A stretch of 64,000 nucleotides of DNA. Source: Aquatica leii. Taxonomy: Eukaryota > Arthropoda > Insecta > Coleoptera > Lampyridae. The stretch is from NCBI GenBank assembly GCA_035610365.1, contig CM069432.1, positions 262,195,177-262,259,176 of the forward strand, written 5' to 3'. Below the pieces are notes generated by a model. That model had not been told where the DNA came from and did no database searches. It was given only the letters and a program-made list of their open reading frames with translations. Below are positions 20,490 to 33,240 of the stretch, one piece after another; positions within the stretch are counted from its first letter, which is position 1; each line of letters begins with the position of its first letter. Made by a program: the position numbers and the translations under genes.

Positions 20490-21560
20490 GTCGAGCAGAT
20501 CTGGGACTTTATTCCTCTCCGTAAGCTAGTATGCAGGTTGCCTGATGGTGAGATAATTTAGGTTCTTGGCGATAAGCGATTTCAACAGTTTCCTGCCTTT
20601 GGTGGTGGTTATTGTAGCACCCCATTTGTGTTGTTTAGCATTGTAATTGCCACCGGGAATTAAGTGTGCTCCAAGTGTGTTAAAGAATTGAGTGTAATGC
20701 TGTGTTTTTACGCTGTGCGGCGGGGGACTATACAGAACAGTGTCTGTCCAGTCTTCCACTATCACGCTAGTAGCTTGAATCTGCTCATGAATGTACTTGT
20801 CTGTTTGGTAATGCTTGATGATGTAATTAGGTATTGTACAGTAACCAGATCATGGTTGGCCATAAACGCCGGTAATTATAGGTTGTGGTTTGACAAGCCA
20901 TTGACATTCCATTCTGCAATTTTGAGCGTTTGTATCATTATTTCAATTTGGAGACGATGGCTGTGAGGAGGTTTAGCATTGTTTGATATTCTTAAGTAAA
21001 TTGTTGGTCATTTGACATGATTTGAGCAAATTTTCTTTTGTTTATGTCTAGGATTTGCGTAAGGATAACAGTTGTTTGTGATTGTGGTACAGGCCTTCTG
21101 GGACATGGTGATGGAATTTTTTTTTGTTTCAGCTCCTGGTAGACTTGACATCTCTTGTAGTTCACGGACTGTTAATCGCACATGGGACACATTTGGACGG
21201 GGTTTTATTGGTTTTTATACACGTGTTGGTTAGGTGGTTTGCGCCAGATTTCACATGCAGAACCTTTTAGTGTAGCCTTATCTTTGGCAGGTTACGCATT
21301 AAGGAATCTCTTGTTTTTGGTTGTAATATGTATTTGATGCCGCATATCTTTTTGATAGATTTGCTGGGAGCTTAGTCAAGGAAAAACATTCAGTAGTAGT
21401 AGAGCAGTGAATGTTCTGGATTACAACACGAAAGCTACGCATTTCTTTCATCTGATAAGTATAAAATTGGATTTTAAGTTCTATTAATCTAGTTACTAGT
21501 TTTCTATAAGTATTTGCGTTTTCCGTCATTATTTTCAGTTGGTCTCTAGCTATGACTTTT
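20490..21560 (-). pseudogene. Jockey-clade LINE ORF1 end and endonuclease start (broken)
   Basis: On the minus strand, 21529-21230 gives an ORF1 nucleic-acid-binding block (HTYQ-like, FRVVIQNIHCSTTTE, then a CCHC-type CVTCQR.GYTKRFC knuckle). At 20765-20526 follows the AP-endonuclease block of ORF2 (FFNTLGAHLIPGGNYNAKQH, then WGA, TTKGR and LNYLT). This is the order expected of a Jockey element. The rest of the endonuclease is missing. The RT half at 15430-16930 may belong to the same insertion, now split by later insertions and deletions. Confidence 0.75.
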
Positions 21561-22620
21561 AAAGTGTATTTTTTGTTTCAGCCTATCATTCAATTTTTTT
21601 GTCAGCGAGCTAATGTGTTACACGTCCGTGATAAATATTAGCGGTGATATTATTGTTTTTGTTGCTGCAGATGTATATGCTTTCATTGTATTATTTAGTA
21701 CTGGCAGCGCCTGAAACCGATTTGTTAAGCTGAGTTGTGTTGATTATTCGGAGACTTTTTGCGTCAGTGTGCAGTTTTTGTTAGATTGCGTGTTACGTTT
21801 GTTTTTTCTTGAAGTATATGTGCCCCATTCCGCGGATTGCTGGTATGATGTAGAAGGTTGGTAATCGGGTTGTTGCCAGTGCTTAACGGATGCCGCATAC
21901 ATTTTGATTGATTGATTTAAATTGGGGTTGCATCATTTTGGTTGGGAGTTGGGGTTACTGTGCTTGATACTTCATCATTTGAGGCTGTGCAAAAAGCACG
22001 GAGTGCTGTTAATTAGTGCCAGCCATATTGGCATCACATCACTTCTAATCACTAGACACAAAAAACTAACCCCACCGAAGTTTTTTAAAACTACGTGGGT
22101 TTGCCAAAATTTGGCTTTGACTACGTTTAAAACAATTACAGAAATAACTTTTTCCGCAGCTTAATGGCGCTTGAGTAGGATTTATCTCGACTCGACTAAA
22201 CACGCTATAAAAATTTTAAATTATTATATTAAGCAACATGGCCGACGTCATTTTACACGTGAAGGCTAACTAAATCGAAAATTGTCTTAAACCCACCAGC
22301 ATACAAAACAATTCATTTCAGTGAAATCGCTAAAAGCGTAATAGAAATAACCGACTATGAAAATTAAATAGAAAGAAGAATTACGTACAATTAAGTGGAC
22401 AGACGGTTTATCAAAATCGATCAGTCACAGCAACTTAAAACAGTAAAGTGAAAGTAAAAAATGGCCACCGACGCAATCTTCTATTGAATAATCTGAAACT
22501 ATTTTATCCAGTTTTACACGTGGGTTATATATATTACGAATGGAAGATTGCGATTGTAATAAAAGTGTAACCCGCAGAAACTTGAATTTTTATTAACATA
22601 TTGCGATATGTATTAATATT
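21561..22620. other. Unassigned sequence
   Basis: Up to about 21900 this may be the diverged upstream part of the Jockey ORF1, since it reads low-complexity T and G rich. Beyond that nothing was recognised. Confidence 0.35.
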
Positions 22621-22627
22621 ACGATGC

Positions 22628-22849
22628 TTATCGATATCCCGATTCCGGTATAGGAACAAAAAAATCAGTTGAGAGAGAAATTTCTTTGATTTGGGTTGCG
22701 TTCCACACTTCTTCTGCCACTGCTGATTTAGTAACTCTGCGATGTTTGCAGTCAGCCATATGTTCTTTTACTCTAACCTCAATAGAACAGACGGGACGCT
22801 CTTTTGAAACTAGAGTAAAAGAACATATGGCTGACTGCAAACATCGCAA
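22628..22849 (-). pseudogene. PLE GIY-YIG endonuclease fragment, left half of a palindrome
   Basis: The minus strand reads VRVKEHMADCKHR, then TKSAVAEEVWN. This is the part of the Penelope endonuclease domain that follows the GIY-YIG motif (compare SEHDRCIR...SKSAVAEHHF in the copy at 39688). It shares its middle with the plus-strand fragment next to it. Only a fragment remains. Confidence 0.7.
22739..22847. repeat. 37-bp perfect inverted repeat inside PLE fragments
   Basis: The left arm (22739-22775) and right arm (22811-22847) are exact reverse complements, with a 35-base spacer. Both arms encode the same KEHMADCKHR segment on opposite strands, so the palindrome arose from head-to-head PLE copies. 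Confidence 0.9.
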
Positions 22850-23049
22850 ATCAGATCAAATCAATTAAATCAGCAGTGGCAGAACACGTGTGGATCCAAG
22901 GACACACGATAAACTTCGACCAAACTAAAGTGTTTGCTAGAACTCCCTTCTGCTTTCCCAGACTAATTCGTAAAGCTGTGGAAATAGAAAAACATCTATG
23001 TAATATGAACCGAGAAGACGGTTTAAGACTCAGCAAATCTTGGTATTAG
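22776..23049 (+). pseudogene. PLE GIY-YIG endonuclease fragment, right half
   Basis: Plus-strand blocks RVKEHMADCKHR, KSAVAEHVWIQGHTINFDQT, then FARTPFCFPRLIRKAVEIEKH and NREDGLRLSKSW match the C-terminal half of a Penelope protein, including the conserved REA/ESIEI-like glutamate region. A stop at about 22866 breaks the frame. It belongs to a PLE lineage different from the 39-43 kb copies. Confidence 0.8.
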
Positions 23050-26000
23050 TATTATATCCTCTAAGACAAAGATCAACCTTCTTGGAAAGGACAAACACTT
23101 ACTCCGTGTATTAACGAAGTCAGTGATTCGGTAACGGAAAGATAAGGTCGTACACATCGCTATTGATATAAATATTGTCACTTACACTTTTTTCTTCAGT
23201 GACATTTGCCACTATGAAGATGCAAGCTGCAATGTCTTGCCAAACGTCAGTTTCTTTGGGTTCACGAACGACAATACGGCAAAAGCCAAGTTCTACTTTT
23301 TGTTTTGGCTCTCAAGGAGAGACTAGGACCAAGCCTAAGTCTAGATGTTTAACTACGTCGCGGTCTAAGCCGAAAGTCGTTTATAATCATAAAGATTCAG
23401 ATTGTCGACCTTGCCACGATGTTGCGCGTAAACGTGCTCCAAATTCAGAGCGGTTGTGTGTCGTGTAACTAACTGGTACTGTATACATGTTTTCGTCCAT
23501 TTTCTGCAATCAGCATCGATGATGGGTAGACCTGGCGTTGTTTAATGAGACGATTTGTAGCTCGTATTCTTGGATGTGCCAAACCATGATTGGTATCAAA
23601 AAATTGTCAGCGGGAAGTTTTTGGATCGGAATGGCGAGCAGTTGAAGTAAAAACCAACCAGTAGACGGCTATGTCGGTTCGGAAATGTCACTTGTTTAAG
23701 ATGCAGTGAACTTACGGGGCGTAGATGGTCTGCAGATGTTGGCCGTGTCTTTTGTGCTTTGGCGAGTTTGCAAAATCGATTAGATGCGTTTTGACGCTGT
23801 TGACAGTACATCTGCGACAAAGTTTTTTGTCTTGGTGCAACGAATGTCGAAAATTGCGACATAAAATCTAAATGATAATTCAGGTTTTTGTCGAAACGTG
23901 TGCCTGATTAATGATTGTCTTTCCTCGACCATGTGTCGAAAATGTTTAGATCGTTAGTAGTTTGCGGTTGCAGCTTTTTAAAAAAAGGTTAATGGTTGCC
24001 ATGAACCTTGAACATGTTGGGGTGCCACCCATCACGTCGGGTTCTTAATTGCGTCAGGTTTTTGGTCACGTTGAGGTCACTACTTTGACATCATGTGGCA
24101 CTTTGACAATATGATTCTGTTTTCGTAATAAGTTTGTCAACCAGAATATTTAGTATACTATATAATAAATGGAATGTGCATTTATGCATAGCTACTTAAT
24201 TAAATCAAAAACAAATACGAAATGATTAGGTTTCAACGCGTGTATACGTGCAGGTTTTTTGGTTTGCCGAATGCGGTGGCGATGTCGGAGACATACTCGG
24301 ACTAAACTAAATATTAGAGCAACAATTTCAACAAAATCGTCTTCTATTTATTTTCGTTAAAGTCGTTCTAAAAATAGAGTAATTGCTCTGTATTTTTTTT
24401 TTAATTTAACATTTTAAAAATTAGATACCAAGCGCTTCTTTAACTGCGTCAATTATTGCTTTTTTCGTACACTGCATTCTTGTCTATAGTTAGTTGTTTC
24501 GTGTCCTTGAAAGAAGTATTTGCTATAACACCGTCGCGATACATTAATTTATCTAAAAATGAAGCAAGACGTAAAATGACTTGAAAACTTTTAAAAGCAA
24601 TAATAAATAATGCAGAAATAAAAATAAAATAGAGTTTTTTTTGATAAATAAATACAAGAGCTTTTAACTAAAGTTTTTAAAAAAGACGCGTTACATTATA
24701 AAACATAAAAGTGTACGTCAAGGCGGTTTTTAATTTCATCAACTTACATTTTTAGTACATATTTAATCGCTGCTCAATCTCATTTAGAAGATAAAACGAA
24801 AATGAAAAATGTGTACAAACAAAATAATTAAAAAATGTAAACGATATTAAAAATACATAACATAAAAGTATGTTGGAAAAACACAAGTTATTTTCTTTAT
24901 ATAAGTTAATTAAAAATACTCGCTTAAAAACGCGTTATTGCCGATCAATACCTACGATATTAATTAAAATTTTCTTTAAGGTAAAAGTGCTTTAAATAAA
25001 TCATACTTGTATCTTCGCGTAATTAGAAATTTATTATGGGGGATATCTTTTCGTTTATGAACGTGCACGTGCTTACAAATTAATTAATCGATAATATCGT
25101 TATTATTCTCATTAATGTTTAATTCTTCTTATTAGTTATGATTTTGTTTAAGGTAGTGTTGGAAGAATGTTGGTTGCCTATATACAGGGGTTAATCGTAT
25201 TGTTTTTTCAGCAACAATTACTAGCTGGTTTTGAATAATAACGAAAGTACGCTATCTGAGTAACAATACAAAAAATTATATTTCTTTTGTCCAAGACTAG
25301 GAAAATTTGTTGTATGCACTTTACATCACGCACAACACAAAATTAAATTGTTAGTTAGATGCACGACTATTTTATAGTTTATATTATATTTGGTGCCGGT
25401 ATCAGCTCTATTACGTTCCTGCATAAACCTGTATAGATAGGCCTGACTCACCGTGATGCCTGTTATTACTTGTATGTTATGCACATATATTTTACTTAGG
25501 ACTCAAAAATTGCTAATAATTTATTCATTGTTATTTATTTTAACTTTGTGCGGACCCTTTGACGTTGTTCAGGGACTCCCAAATCAATTTATTTTTCACG
25601 GACCTCTTGAATGATCCCGGGGACCTTTGGGGGTTTGTAGTGACCACTTGGAACCACTGAAACTATACAGTAAAAATACAATGCAATGCGTAATAAACGA
25701 GATTAACAAACAAGTAATCTACCTTACAAGGTTGCAAACTGCAATTTCTCGGGAAAACTTGGCTGATCCGACACTGATATTCATATGAATGACTTTTTGA
25801 CACACATAGGAACACTTTTTTAACGGCTCATCCAAATAATTTTTTTTTACTTTCATTTTAAGTTAAATTTACAACAAAAACAATTTTAGATCTGTGTTGT
25901 TAAGTTTTAAACGAACAAAAAAAAATTTAAATTGACACGAGCAATATAGTTTTAAGGCCAATAAAAAAGTTTTTTAATGACTGAGTGAAGGTACATAGTC

Positions 26001-26886
26001 AAGGATAAATTAATTGAACAAACAAAACTAAATGTAATATTTGTTAGTATTTTAACATAAAAAGATCCGCTTAATGTGATCACGGTTCATGTTATCAGTC
26101 GGTTATTGTGATCATTTAGGCTGGGAATCGGTCGTTTTAATTTGTTTACATACACAAATCACCTGATATTGTTATGAAAAAGTTGCTTATTGTTATCACT
26201 TTCAACGAATGTCAAACACAATAATCTTTTTGTCTAAGTAAATTTCATTCTAAACACGTCACTCATTCTTTTATTTTTGCTTTTGTGAATGTGCAATTTG
26301 TTTTGTGCACTTCAGTTTAAATTTAGTTAATTTTCGTTATTACGATATTAATGAAGACGAGAAAAAAAGAAAGCGTACATTATCGAAAAATACGATAAAC
26401 TGCCAAAAATGGGACAAAGAAATGCCGCGTGATTTGATATCGAGGTAGATCGTTAGTATTTTATGGTTACAGGTTCTTTACTTTTTGAAAAGATTTTAGG
26501 TGGTTGCTATTTACCTTGAGCATGTGGTTGGAGTGCGGCTTCAGTTGAAGCTGGTCTAAAAGATTCGTTCACCAAAGTTTAATACAAAGATGCGAGAGTA
26601 AATGGATTTCTTTTTTGCAGAAAAAAACGCAAATTTTAGTAAAAAAAATGGGAAAGGAAGGGTTCGTAGCGTTCGAAGGTTGGGTGAATCGTTGGACGAA
26701 TGTAATGTTTTTTTTAAGGAGTCACTGTGAACAGAAGGACATTGGTGCGCGAGCGCTTGGATTGAGAACAAAAAGATAATTAAAAAATATGATTCATCTG
26801 AAATTTACAACGCCGACTAGACCGGAATTTACTTCATAGCATTACCTATTTGAACACAAAACGAATCACTTAATACTATATATACG
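23050..26886. other. Unassigned intronic DNA
   Basis: Frames at 23175-23468 (plus, with an uninterrupted antisense stretch) and 23596-23862 (minus) look more protein-like than the rest, but I cannot assign them to a family. Near 25550-25640 short GC-richer palindromic words (GGACCC, GGGACTCCC) may be the edge of an old DNA transposon. The remainder is plain AT-rich sequence. Confidence 0.35.
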
Positions 26887-26915
26887 TTTCGTGCTGCACT
26901 TGAGTACTTCATCAG
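26887..26915 (-). ncRNA. Hammerhead-ribozyme-like motif of a PLE terminus
   Basis: Minus strand: CTGATGA, one A, an imperfect stem GTACT/AGCAC (one A-C mismatch), then GAAACGT. The layout, including the extra A, matches the PLE motifs at 39433 and 42890, while the stem sequence differs. No PLE coding sequence is recognisable beside it. Stem I and the cleavage site were not defined. Confidence 0.45.
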
Positions 26916-27959
26916 GCCAACAAATAAGTTACAGTGGTACCATCCATGTCTTTTTTGTACAGCGTTCATTTGTTTTTTATTTTAGTGTTACATTGCTTTT
27001 TAACTCAACTCCGGTGATCGTTTTCAATATTCTTACATTTGCTTTTCAGAAATCTTTGTGTGTTGACCGTGTCAAATCTCGTTTTTGCCGCCTAGATAAT
27101 TATTGGCTTTATGGTAGCTTTATATGTTCTTGATTTTGTCTTCGGTTTGGTGTGTTCATTTCTGTAAATTGTGTAGTTCAAGCACACATTTATTAATGAA
27201 TTACTTAATTCCCGAACTACACCAAATCGTGTACGGTTTATCTGCACCAAAAGATGAAATATGTTGATATAGTAATAATTTTAAAGGAATATGTCGATTG
27301 TAAACTAAGTTTATGGGTTCGACAACATTGTGTATTTATGACTGGTGGAAATATTTATGAATGAATGGAGATCGGGCTAAACCCCTTTTACACAGCTATG
27401 TGTTGGCACTTAGAAGCGGGTAGTGGTCCGTTTTTTCTTTTCTTGAGTGTACATAAAGTATACAATCGTGCTAAAATGTTAACTATTTGCTATCTCTTTT
27501 CTTTTAATTTAAACTTTATTATATTGAAACATTATTTTAGGAACGTGTAATTTCAGTAGTAAGTGTGTGCAAAAAAGAAAGACAAAGTTTTTATTTTGTT
27601 AGATTCTTTTATAGTGTGAAAAAAAACTACCAGAATAAAAGTAAAGTAAATAAAACCACCGATTCATTCCAACAAGCGTTGGATTACATAGCAAAACGAA
27701 ATGTACCGTATAAGGTTAAAATTGTCTAAATTAAATTTTAGAAGGAATGTTTGACGTTTTTTTTTAAACGTTTATAATTATAATTAACTTTTAGTCGAAG
27801 TCTTTCAAGTAAAATTAATTTTAATTTAAATTTTATTTCATAAAAATAAGAAAATTATGCATCGTTTTATTTTAAATGTATTATTATTTATTTCTAAATA
27901 TTTTTAAATAATTTAAAGATTTATACATTATACACAATATAGAAGTGTGTATAGGTAAG
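26916..27959. other. Unassigned sequence
   Basis: Probably contains the rest of the PLE terminus near 26940 on the minus strand; nothing else was recognised. 27720-27960 is extremely AT-rich. Confidence 0.35.
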
Positions 27960-28080
27960 TGTCGAAAGTAATGCCATCTATTGTAAGCAGTTTTAGTATA
28001 TTAGTTATGTTATCGAGTTTTGTTTTTTTGGTTTTTATATAAAACAGAATTTTTTAACAAAAAAAGAACTGATTCCAAAA

Positions 28081-28376
28081 AGTGCACCAAATAAAATTAC
28101 TATAAAATAAATATTATTAATTAATTTAGTTACAATTGAATGTCATTTTTATTTACATGAAATTACTTTTTGAAGTCGATGTATGTATGCATGACATTTG
28201 TGTAGGATTCGGCATAATTGTTAACAATAACTTTGGCAGTTGTAATAGATTTGAGTCAAATGTGAATGGCATTGACTTCAAAAAGTAATTTCATGTAAAT
28301 AAAATTTTGTCGTTTAATTGTAACTAAATTAATTAAGTATTTATTACTTTTTAGTGTATTTTATTTGAGGCATTTG
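28081..28376. mobile_element. Foldback MITE with about 100-bp inverted arms
   Basis: 28081-28181 and 28270-28376 are inverted repeats of about 85 percent identity by eye (the innermost 27 bases, ATTTACATGAAATTACTTTT and on, are nearly perfect). The spacer is 88 bases. There is no coding capacity. Ends and target duplication were not fixed. Confidence 0.75.
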
Positions 28377-28589
28377 TTAAGTGTGTTTTTTTATGTCGAT
28401 GTAAGTTTGGAGAGTTTGTTATGGATTTTATCATCAAAATTTCACCAAATTAACCTCATTTCTTTCTAATTAAAAAAAAACCATTAAAATCGACCAACGT
28501 GGTAAAGAATGATCGCTGAACATACATTAAAAAAATATTCTTACGAATTGAGAACCGCCTGTTTTTTTTTGAAGTCGGTTGAAAATAAC

Positions 28590-30994
28590 AATGAGAAGAA
28601 AAGAAGTTTTGAATGCTATTGCAAAACCAGATAAAATTAGTGTTGGTTATGGAGTATGGGTCCAGAAAGCTCAAATAATCATTGGTTTAAATGTTAACCG
28701 AAAGGATTGCTTTAAAATTTTCAACTTGTAAGTCTCCTAATAAAATGATAAATAGATTAAAATGACTTTATGGCGGGAAAATTCAAAAATTGACAGCATT
28801 ATTATTCCAACAATTTTTCAGTTATAAATATGATGAATTGAAGTCTGTTCTTGTAAATTGTTTGTTAACTGATGGATCAGCACAAGATTTATGGTCAAAT
28901 TGAGAAGAATTGAAGGATACTTGGATAACGTCACGAATATCCTCTATCCTCTACCTACAAAATTTGGTCATTTTTATACAGCATGAGAGTCAGTAACTGA
29001 AGCAGATAAATATCTCCAGAATTTAAGTGATCGCCTTCAACAGGAAGAAGTTAGACTTCAGAATTGAAGAAAGAAAACAAAAATTCAATCACAAAATGCA
29101 AGTAATGGCTACTCTAAACCAGATAAAACTTGATGTTTCAAATGTGGAATGTGTGAAGAAACCTTATGTTGAATATCTTGAATACTGGAAGAAGACGTAC
29201 GGTTGCAATAATTATCAGAAACATTTTGGCACAATAAATGTCCGTAGAAACAAAATAATACAATTGAAAAGGGCAATATCAAATCTTTTGTATCAGTAGA
29301 TTTATCATGAGTGTATTTTGAATAATTATCAAGCAATTGTGAAGTATGGATCAAAGACAGTGGTGCTACTCATCATTTAACTGGAAATTTGAAATGGTTA
29401 ACAAATATACGATGATTTTAGTCGTTTTTGAACAATTAATTTCTAAACAAGAAATCGGTGGCAATTGGAAAACTAGAAATTTTTCTGAATATAGTGGAAA
29501 ATCAATTGGGACGAAAAGTAAAAGTTTTGATAGGGAACAGGAATTAAAAATGTCAAAAATATGAACATTTTTGAAAAACTAGGAATATTTAATGAAAGAT
29601 CAGCGAGTTACACATCTCAACAAACTGAAAGAATTGAAAGAGAAATGCCTACAATGGTGGAACCAGCACGATTAGAAATTAATGCCAAGAATCTTGATCC
29701 ATCATTGTGGATTGAAGCTTTAAACTTTTTAGTTTTTACAATAAATCAGACTGGAACTTTGAAACTTGTTAGATCAATAAATCAATGAGACGTTTTGGAT
29801 GTGGTTGCTACATGCTGGTACCTGATCATTAGAAACTTGATAAAAAGAACAAAAAAAGGCATTATTGGTTATAATTTGGAAGAACTTGGTTATAGAATTT
29901 ATTTACCAAATAAAAAACATGTTAAAGTATTATGCAATGTCATTTTAGATGAAGAAATTGATTTAGGAGGCAGTTATATTTAAATAAGTTGATTGATAAC
30001 ATCCAATTAAATTTAGAAACTGATGACGAAAAGAATTGGGAGTCTGATATAGAAGATGGTGAAAGTCAGGAGGAGTAATATAAAAATTGCGACACTAATG
30101 AATGAGAACCCGAAGTCAAGACGCCAGTATATAACCTACAAAATCGAGAAACTATAAATTTAACTCTTAAATATAGAGGTTATGTAATGATTGGTGAAGT
30201 TGATGCTATTTTAGTCAAAGATGCCTTGATTGATCCAAGATGGAAGAAAGCAATGCAAGAAGAAATGGATGCTCTAAAAGATATGGAAGCATGGGAATTA
30301 GTAGATTTCCCAAAAGGAAGAAAACGATTGACATGTAAGTGCGTACTACTTGAAAAAATAGATTGAGGATTAAGAGCAAGAATTGTGGCTCGAGGTTTTG
30401 ATCAAACGCACGGAATTGACTACACTGGAACTTTTCCTGCAATAGTTTGACATCAAGTGTACGAATGTTATTAAGTCAATAAAAAATTGAAGATTTCTAT
30501 TTATGGATAATGCTTTTCGTAATGGAAAATTGTCAGAAGCAATATTTATGATATATCCAGAGGGTTTTGACGACGGAAAATCTGTCTATGATCTGAAACA
30601 AGCGTCAAATGATTGGAATGTTACCTTATTAATGAATTCACAGATCTAGATTTTGAAAAAACTAATGATGATTCTTGTATTTTCTATAACCACGAAAAAA
30701 AATTATTTTTTGAATATTTGTATTATAACAGGACAAGATGAAAAAATGATAAAAGAAGTATTAACAGATTTGAGTAGAAAATTCAGATGAAAGCAACTGA
30801 TGCACAATATGGAAAATGATTTTATCTTGGAATGGAAATTCATCCAATAGTATTCTAATAACTTAGGAAAAATATATCCACAAAATATTATTGTCGTTTG
30901 GTTTTGAAAAATCGTATACAGTAACTACGCCTATTGAACGTTTTTTTAGTGAAGGAGAAATCGATTATGGACACTTACAAGATTCCGCAGGTAG
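28590..30994 (+). pseudogene. Copia Gag-Pol remnant, gag to RT
   Basis: Conserved Copia blocks can be followed with many stops: a gag part with LNCLLTDGSAQ-like and LSDRLQQEE words (28850-29060); a protease-like SGATHHLTGNLKWL (29360-29400) in a shifted frame; integrase ERSASYTSQQTERIEREM (29590-29650) and KNLDPSLWIEALN; the RPFGC-like block and LDKKNKKGIIGY (29790-29870); and RT PRWKKAMQEEMDALKDMEAWELVDFPKGRK (30233-30325) and ARIVARGFDQTHGIDY. The frame breaks near 30994 at the LINE insertion. Confidence 0.85.
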
Positions 30995-32660
30995 TGCCGA
31001 ACTCTTACCATCTAAAACCCTTTCCTAATCCCAGACGTGCTACGGTGGTGGTAACACTTTATCACTTTATTTGAGTTTTCTTCATCACCCAACAGTTGTC
31101 TCTTCAAAATATTTACTTTTGTTTTGGTTTTCCGTTTCTTTCCTTGGACATTACCACGTTGGTGATAAACTGTTTTATTCAGTTTTAGTATTATTTCTTC
31201 TCTATCATTGTTGGTAATATGTTTTCCATTGTTACCTGTTTCCTTATGTCTAGTTCTAACTTTTCTCTTTTATCATTCCATTTTCCAAAGTGAAATCCTT
31301 TTCTTAAGATTCCTTAAAGCTCCGTGTCCAGTCAAAAATTGTGTTACAGCATAGTTTGCTTTTCTACGTTTACACTTTGCCCATGCTCTTACGTCTTGTA
31401 TTAGTTTTTTTGTTTATTCTCCTGCCGGACTGTCTTTTTTCCATTTTTTTTGTCATACATTAAGTGACTGCTCTCAGCCTTGTTCTTATCAAGTATTTGT
31501 TTTGTTAAATGCATAGATTTTGCATATTTTTTGTATTAGCAAGGTCGTCGGAAAAACTCCTGTGATTACTTCCACAGCTATACCCGAGATTGTTTAATTA
31601 CCCCTCTTACTGCATTTCTTCGAGTTTTTTATAAGATATTTTAGTACCTATCAAATTGTAGCACCCCACTCTAAGTTGGCGCTGCATACAATATGATTGG
31701 CTGTACTACTCCGTACAGCATTTTCTTTTTCTTTTTTTTGGGCCTTCTACATTTGGCATTTTGTGCAATTGGCTTTACATGTAGTCCAAAACTGATGCGA
31801 TCGTTGATGTACATGCTTAGGTATTTAATATACCTGCTTATGGGTGTTTTGGTGTTCTCAATTTCTACCTTAACTTCTTCTCTTTTTCTAGGGCTCTTTG
31901 GGATAACGATTTCACGTTTAATGGAATTTAATTTTAACCTTTGTTTGTTCATCTAATTTCTTATGTTATTTAATGTGTTTTTAGCTCTATAATTTACTTC
32001 ATCACGTCCTTTGCGCTTATTATGACTGCTAGGTCATCTGCATAGGCGACCACTTCTGTTCCCTTACGATACTTTTGATTCAATAGTTTGTCGTGCACCA
32101 GATTCTACAGGATAGGTCCTAATACCGACCCTTGTGGTACTCCCGTAGTTATTGTTATGTCCATGCTTTCAACTACTTTAACTTTCTTATTTCTAGAATA
32201 ACAGTCTATTATGTTTATTATGTATTTTGATATTGCTGTTTTTTTAGTACGTGTAATATAAACTAGCATCTAATAGTTTTGAAAGCGTTTTTAACGTCGT
32301 CATCCATTTTAGTTTGGAGATGTTCCTTATCTTTTGAACACGGTTGATGACATCGATGGTAGAGACCTTTATTCTGAAACTGTACTGTCTATCAGACAAT
32401 TCACCGGTTGTATTTAGTTAATTATCTGATCTAGTCCTGATTAGTTTCTCATATAGTTTACCCAGAACTCTCAACAGATATATTAGTCGGTATGCTGTAA
32501 GTCTTTGCCTTTCCATATATAATGCCCGACATTGATTTCTTTCCATATCTTTGGGAATTTTTGTTTTATTAGCAAGTTGTTAAATATTCCCCATATAAAC
32601 TTCGGAGTCACTTCTGTTATTGCCTTTACGACTGCTGGTGGTATTTGGTCCGGTCTCACC
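30995..32660 (-). pseudogene. R1-like LINE reverse transcriptase fragment inserted in the Copia element
   Basis: On the minus strand: PPAVVKAITEVTPKFIWGIF (32640-32580), IKQKFPKIWKE, a VPQGSVLGPIL block (about 32150-32110), VAYADDLAVIISA with intact YADD (32033-32044), then the RT thumb region YIKYLSMYINDRISFGLHVK (31840-31780) and VLYGVVQPIILYAAP near 31690. These blocks fit the R1-type LINE group. Several frameshifts and stops are present. It interrupts the Copia RT to RNase H stretch, so it inserted later. Confidence 0.8.
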
Positions 32661-32662
32661 TC

Positions 32663-33010
32663 TTGCTGTGCAAGGATGAAGATATGATTTCAAAAAGTGA
32701 GTATCGAACTACAGTAAGAAGAAAAAGAAGAAGAAATTTGTTGTTAGTCTTGAAAATAAATAGTTTGACTGAACCTACAAATATTTACATCGATAACCAA
32801 GCAACTAAACATATGTTGGAAAACATTGAAGAAGGACAAATTACAAGAGGAAAGAAATATTGAAATCAGAAAAAAAAATTAATTAAACATATTGGGAAGA
32901 CTGTGAATTTAATTAATATTAGTACTAAAGAACAAATTGTTGTTATTTTAACTAAAGCTTTATCTAAAAAGATTTTTGAAAATTTACGCTTAAAGTTGCT
33001 TAAGAAGAAG
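32663..33010 (+). pseudogene. Copia RNase H remnant
   Basis: NIYIDNQATKHMLENIEEGQ, then RGKKY, and after one stop a shifted INISTKEQIVVILTKALSKK block match the end of Copia RNase H and its C-terminal tail. It ends just before the right LTR. Confidence 0.8.
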
Positions 33011-33240
33011 TGTTTGAAGTAATGTCATCTATTGTAAGCAACTTTAAACTTATTAGTTATGTTGTCAAGTTTTATTTTTTTAAAGTGGTTGTCAGATCAA
33101 AAAATAACAAATAGAAGAATAGTGATTTTCGTAACAAGCATCGAAGGTCAAGCATAACGAACGTTAATGCGATGCAAGGTCGCACAGACAGCGTTGCATA
33201 TGAGTGACTTATGCTATGAAACTTTTGATGAGAGTAACAT
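33011..33240 (+). repeat. Probable right LTR of the Copia element
   Basis: Starts TGTTTGAAG right after the pol remnant and ends GAGTAACA, about 230 bases. Its first 70 bases resemble 27960-28030. The right border is inferred from the CA end. Confidence 0.5.

Larger units (their letters stand above)
27960..33240 (+). mobile_element. Decayed Copia-type LTR retrotransposon with nested insertions
   Basis: Related sequences starting TGTCGAAAG (27960) and TGTTTGAAG (33011), both followed by a near-copy of TCATCTATTGTAAGCA, flank Copia protein remains in the order gag, protease/integrase, RT, RNase H. Integrase before RT is the mark of Copia. A foldback MITE lies at 28081-28376 in the 5' part, and an R1-like LINE (about 30995-32660) splits RT from RNase H. 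All frames are broken. Confidence 0.75.
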
